Origin: Chloroflexota bacterium
Lineage (GTDB): Bacteria > Chloroflexota > Anaerolineae > Anaerolineales > Villigracilaceae
Length of the DNA: 33,125 nt
NCBI GenBank assembly: GCA_026390015.1
Contig: JAPLGS010000135.1
Location: 1 to 33,125, forward strand
Reading direction: 5' to 3'
Shown: one piece after another, positions 32,057-33,125 of the stretch
How the letters are laid out: every line of letters begins with the position of its first letter
Numbering within the stretch: position 1 is the stretch's first letter
Position numbers and translations under genes: made by a program
The notes under the pieces: model-generated
The model's database searches: none
What the model was told of the DNA's origin: nothing
What the model saw: only the letters and a program-made list of their open reading frames with translations

Positions 32057-33119
32057 GCTCATTACTCCCTGAGTTATTAAAAGGTTTTACACATTTCACA
32101 TTGGGCAATGCGCTGATGATATTTGCCGCGTTGATATTGATCTATCTGGCGGTGTTCAAAGAGATCGAACCTGTGCTGCTATTGCCAATTGGGTTTGGAT
32201 GTTTGCTGGCAAATATTCCGCTGGCCGGCATGACCGCCGCCGAAGGCATGACAAAAGTTTTATATGACGCGGGCATCAAAACGCTCAGCCGCGCATGGTG
32301 TTGCTCGGCGCTGCGGGACAATTCGGGATCTTCGGCACACTGATCCTCGCGATCTTATTGGGATTCCCTTTGAATCAAGCCGCATCCATCGGCGTGATCG
32401 GCGCCATTGACGGACCGACTTCCATTTTCGTCGCGACCAAACTCGCGCCTGAATTGCTGGCTCCGATCGCAGTGGCGGCATATTCATACATGAGTCTGAT
32501 TCCCATTATCCAACCGCCCATAATGAGATTGCTCACCACAAAAAAAGAGCGCTTGATCCAGATGGATTATGCGCCGAAACCCATCTCCAAGAAGACGCTG
32601 ATTTTATTTCCCGTTGTGCTGACAATCGTTGTCGGTTTGCTTGTCCCTGAAGCGACTCCATTAATATCCATGCTCATGCTGGGAAATCTTCTCAAGATGT
32701 CTGGCGTAGTGGATAGATTAAGTAAAGCAGCTGAAAATGAAATCATCAACATCGCCACATTATTTTTGGGTCTGGCAATTGGTTCAACGATGAGCGCGGT
32801 TTCATTTCTGAATTTAGATACGGGCAAGATCATGGTGCTGGGATTGTTCGCCTTTGTGCTCGACACAATTGCTGGATTGTTATTCGGCAAATTGATGTGT
32901 GTCATTTCAGGCGGCAAGATCAATCCGTTGATCGGCGCAGCGGGCATATCCGCTTTTCCGATGGCGGGACGTATCGCCGCTAAAATGGCGAATGACGAGG
33001 ATCCAAATAACTTCATCCTCATGCACGCGATGGGCGCGAATACCGCGGGTCAACTGGGGAGTGTGATCGCGGGCGGAATTTTGCTTTCGGTTGTGAGTAA
33101 GATATTGGGGATTAACTAA
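32047..33119 (+). pseudogene. OadB/MmdB-like Na+-pump beta subunit, frameshifted with a probable internal deletion
   Basis: Membrane decarboxylase subunit that couples removal of CO2 from carboxybiotin to Na+ export. The first frame from the ATG at 32047 gives a good family N-terminus (GNALMIFAALILIYLAVFKE, LLPIGFGCLLANIPL, LYDAGIKT) until about 32280. It then continues as nonsense to a stop at 32341-32343. The match resumes in another frame at about 32283 with AQPRMVLLGAAGQFGIFGTL and runs to the proper C-terminus (stop 33117-33119), including IGVIGAIDGPTSIFVATKLA and AHTMGAN-like HAMGANTAGQLGS. Between the two halves the conserved stretch that normally reads like 'LFPLLIFIGxGAMxDFxPLL' is missing. 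The fit needs a loss of 3n+1 bases, roughly 64. That region holds an Asp needed for Na+ coupling in OadB. Either the gene is broken, or the assembly dropped these bases. Confidence 0.8.
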
Positions 33120-33125
33120 TCGGTG

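Noticed and set aside
32295-33119. ATG at 32295 as the start of a separate intact protein
   Set aside because: The protein would begin in the middle of a membrane domain of the OadB family and has no ribosome site; the frame stays related to the upstream N-terminal half, so a single broken gene fits better.

Overview
The window reads as chromosomal DNA of a Chloroflexota bacterium, most likely class Anaerolineae. This rests on gene content only: secreted proteins with NBR1-like Ig domains joined by Thr/Pro/Ala-rich linkers, soluble-adenylate-cyclase-like proteins with REC domains, tandem GAF and PAS kinases, HD-GYP proteins of the 'IEGW...LRNKETEEHT' type, and a Na+-pump-type decarboxylase cluster. 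No rRNA, tRNA, CRISPR array or complete insertion sequence was found. Base composition looks even across the window, and there is no obvious island.

Layout. 1-98: tail of an unidentified gene. 245-6378 (minus): signalling operon with a four-GAF histidine kinase, a DivK/CheY-like receiver and a REC-cyclase protein. The kinase is followed by an out-of-frame scrap of a lost receiver domain, and the cyclase protein has lost its P-loop ATPase module. 6748-12730 (minus): three exported proteins, namely a PD40 beta-propeller lipoprotein and two modular secreted proteins sharing an unrecognised domain (three copies in all). 12918-15360 (plus): dinB, a GyrI-like protein, a B-box zinc-finger membrane protein and a PspC-domain protein. 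15429-21014 (minus): TetR-controlled ABC export operon resembling the E. coli cecR-ybhGFSR system, but with two separate ATPases, one permease and an embedded F420-type reductase-like gene. 21115-22386 (plus): divergent MFS transporter. 22515-24732 (minus): HD-GYP phosphodiesterase and glgC. 24964-29219 (minus): six-PAS/one-GAF NarX-type kinase overlapping its LuxR-type regulator. 29596-33119 (plus): carboxyltransferase, OadG-like, biotin carrier and OadB-like genes of a biotin-dependent Na+-pumping decarboxylase, probably methylmalonyl-CoA decarboxylase. The last gene is frameshifted with an apparent loss of about 20 conserved residues.

The most notable non-gene structure is a pair of near-identical ~122-bp elements at 2731-2852 and 10490-10610, in opposite orientation. 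They have ~15-bp terminal inverted repeats and flanking 8-bp direct repeats (perfect at one copy, 6 of 8 at the other), the hallmarks of a MITE. A second, palindromic repeat at 31153-31228 sits inside the decarboxylase operon. Several genes look like products of internal deletion (cyclase protein, kinase tail, OadB), so small-scale erosion is a theme. A metagenomic assembly error cannot be excluded for the OadB case.

Starts were chosen by Shine-Dalgarno position, and many are downstream of the longest possible ORF start. All family assignments come from motif recognition by eye; no database search was run.
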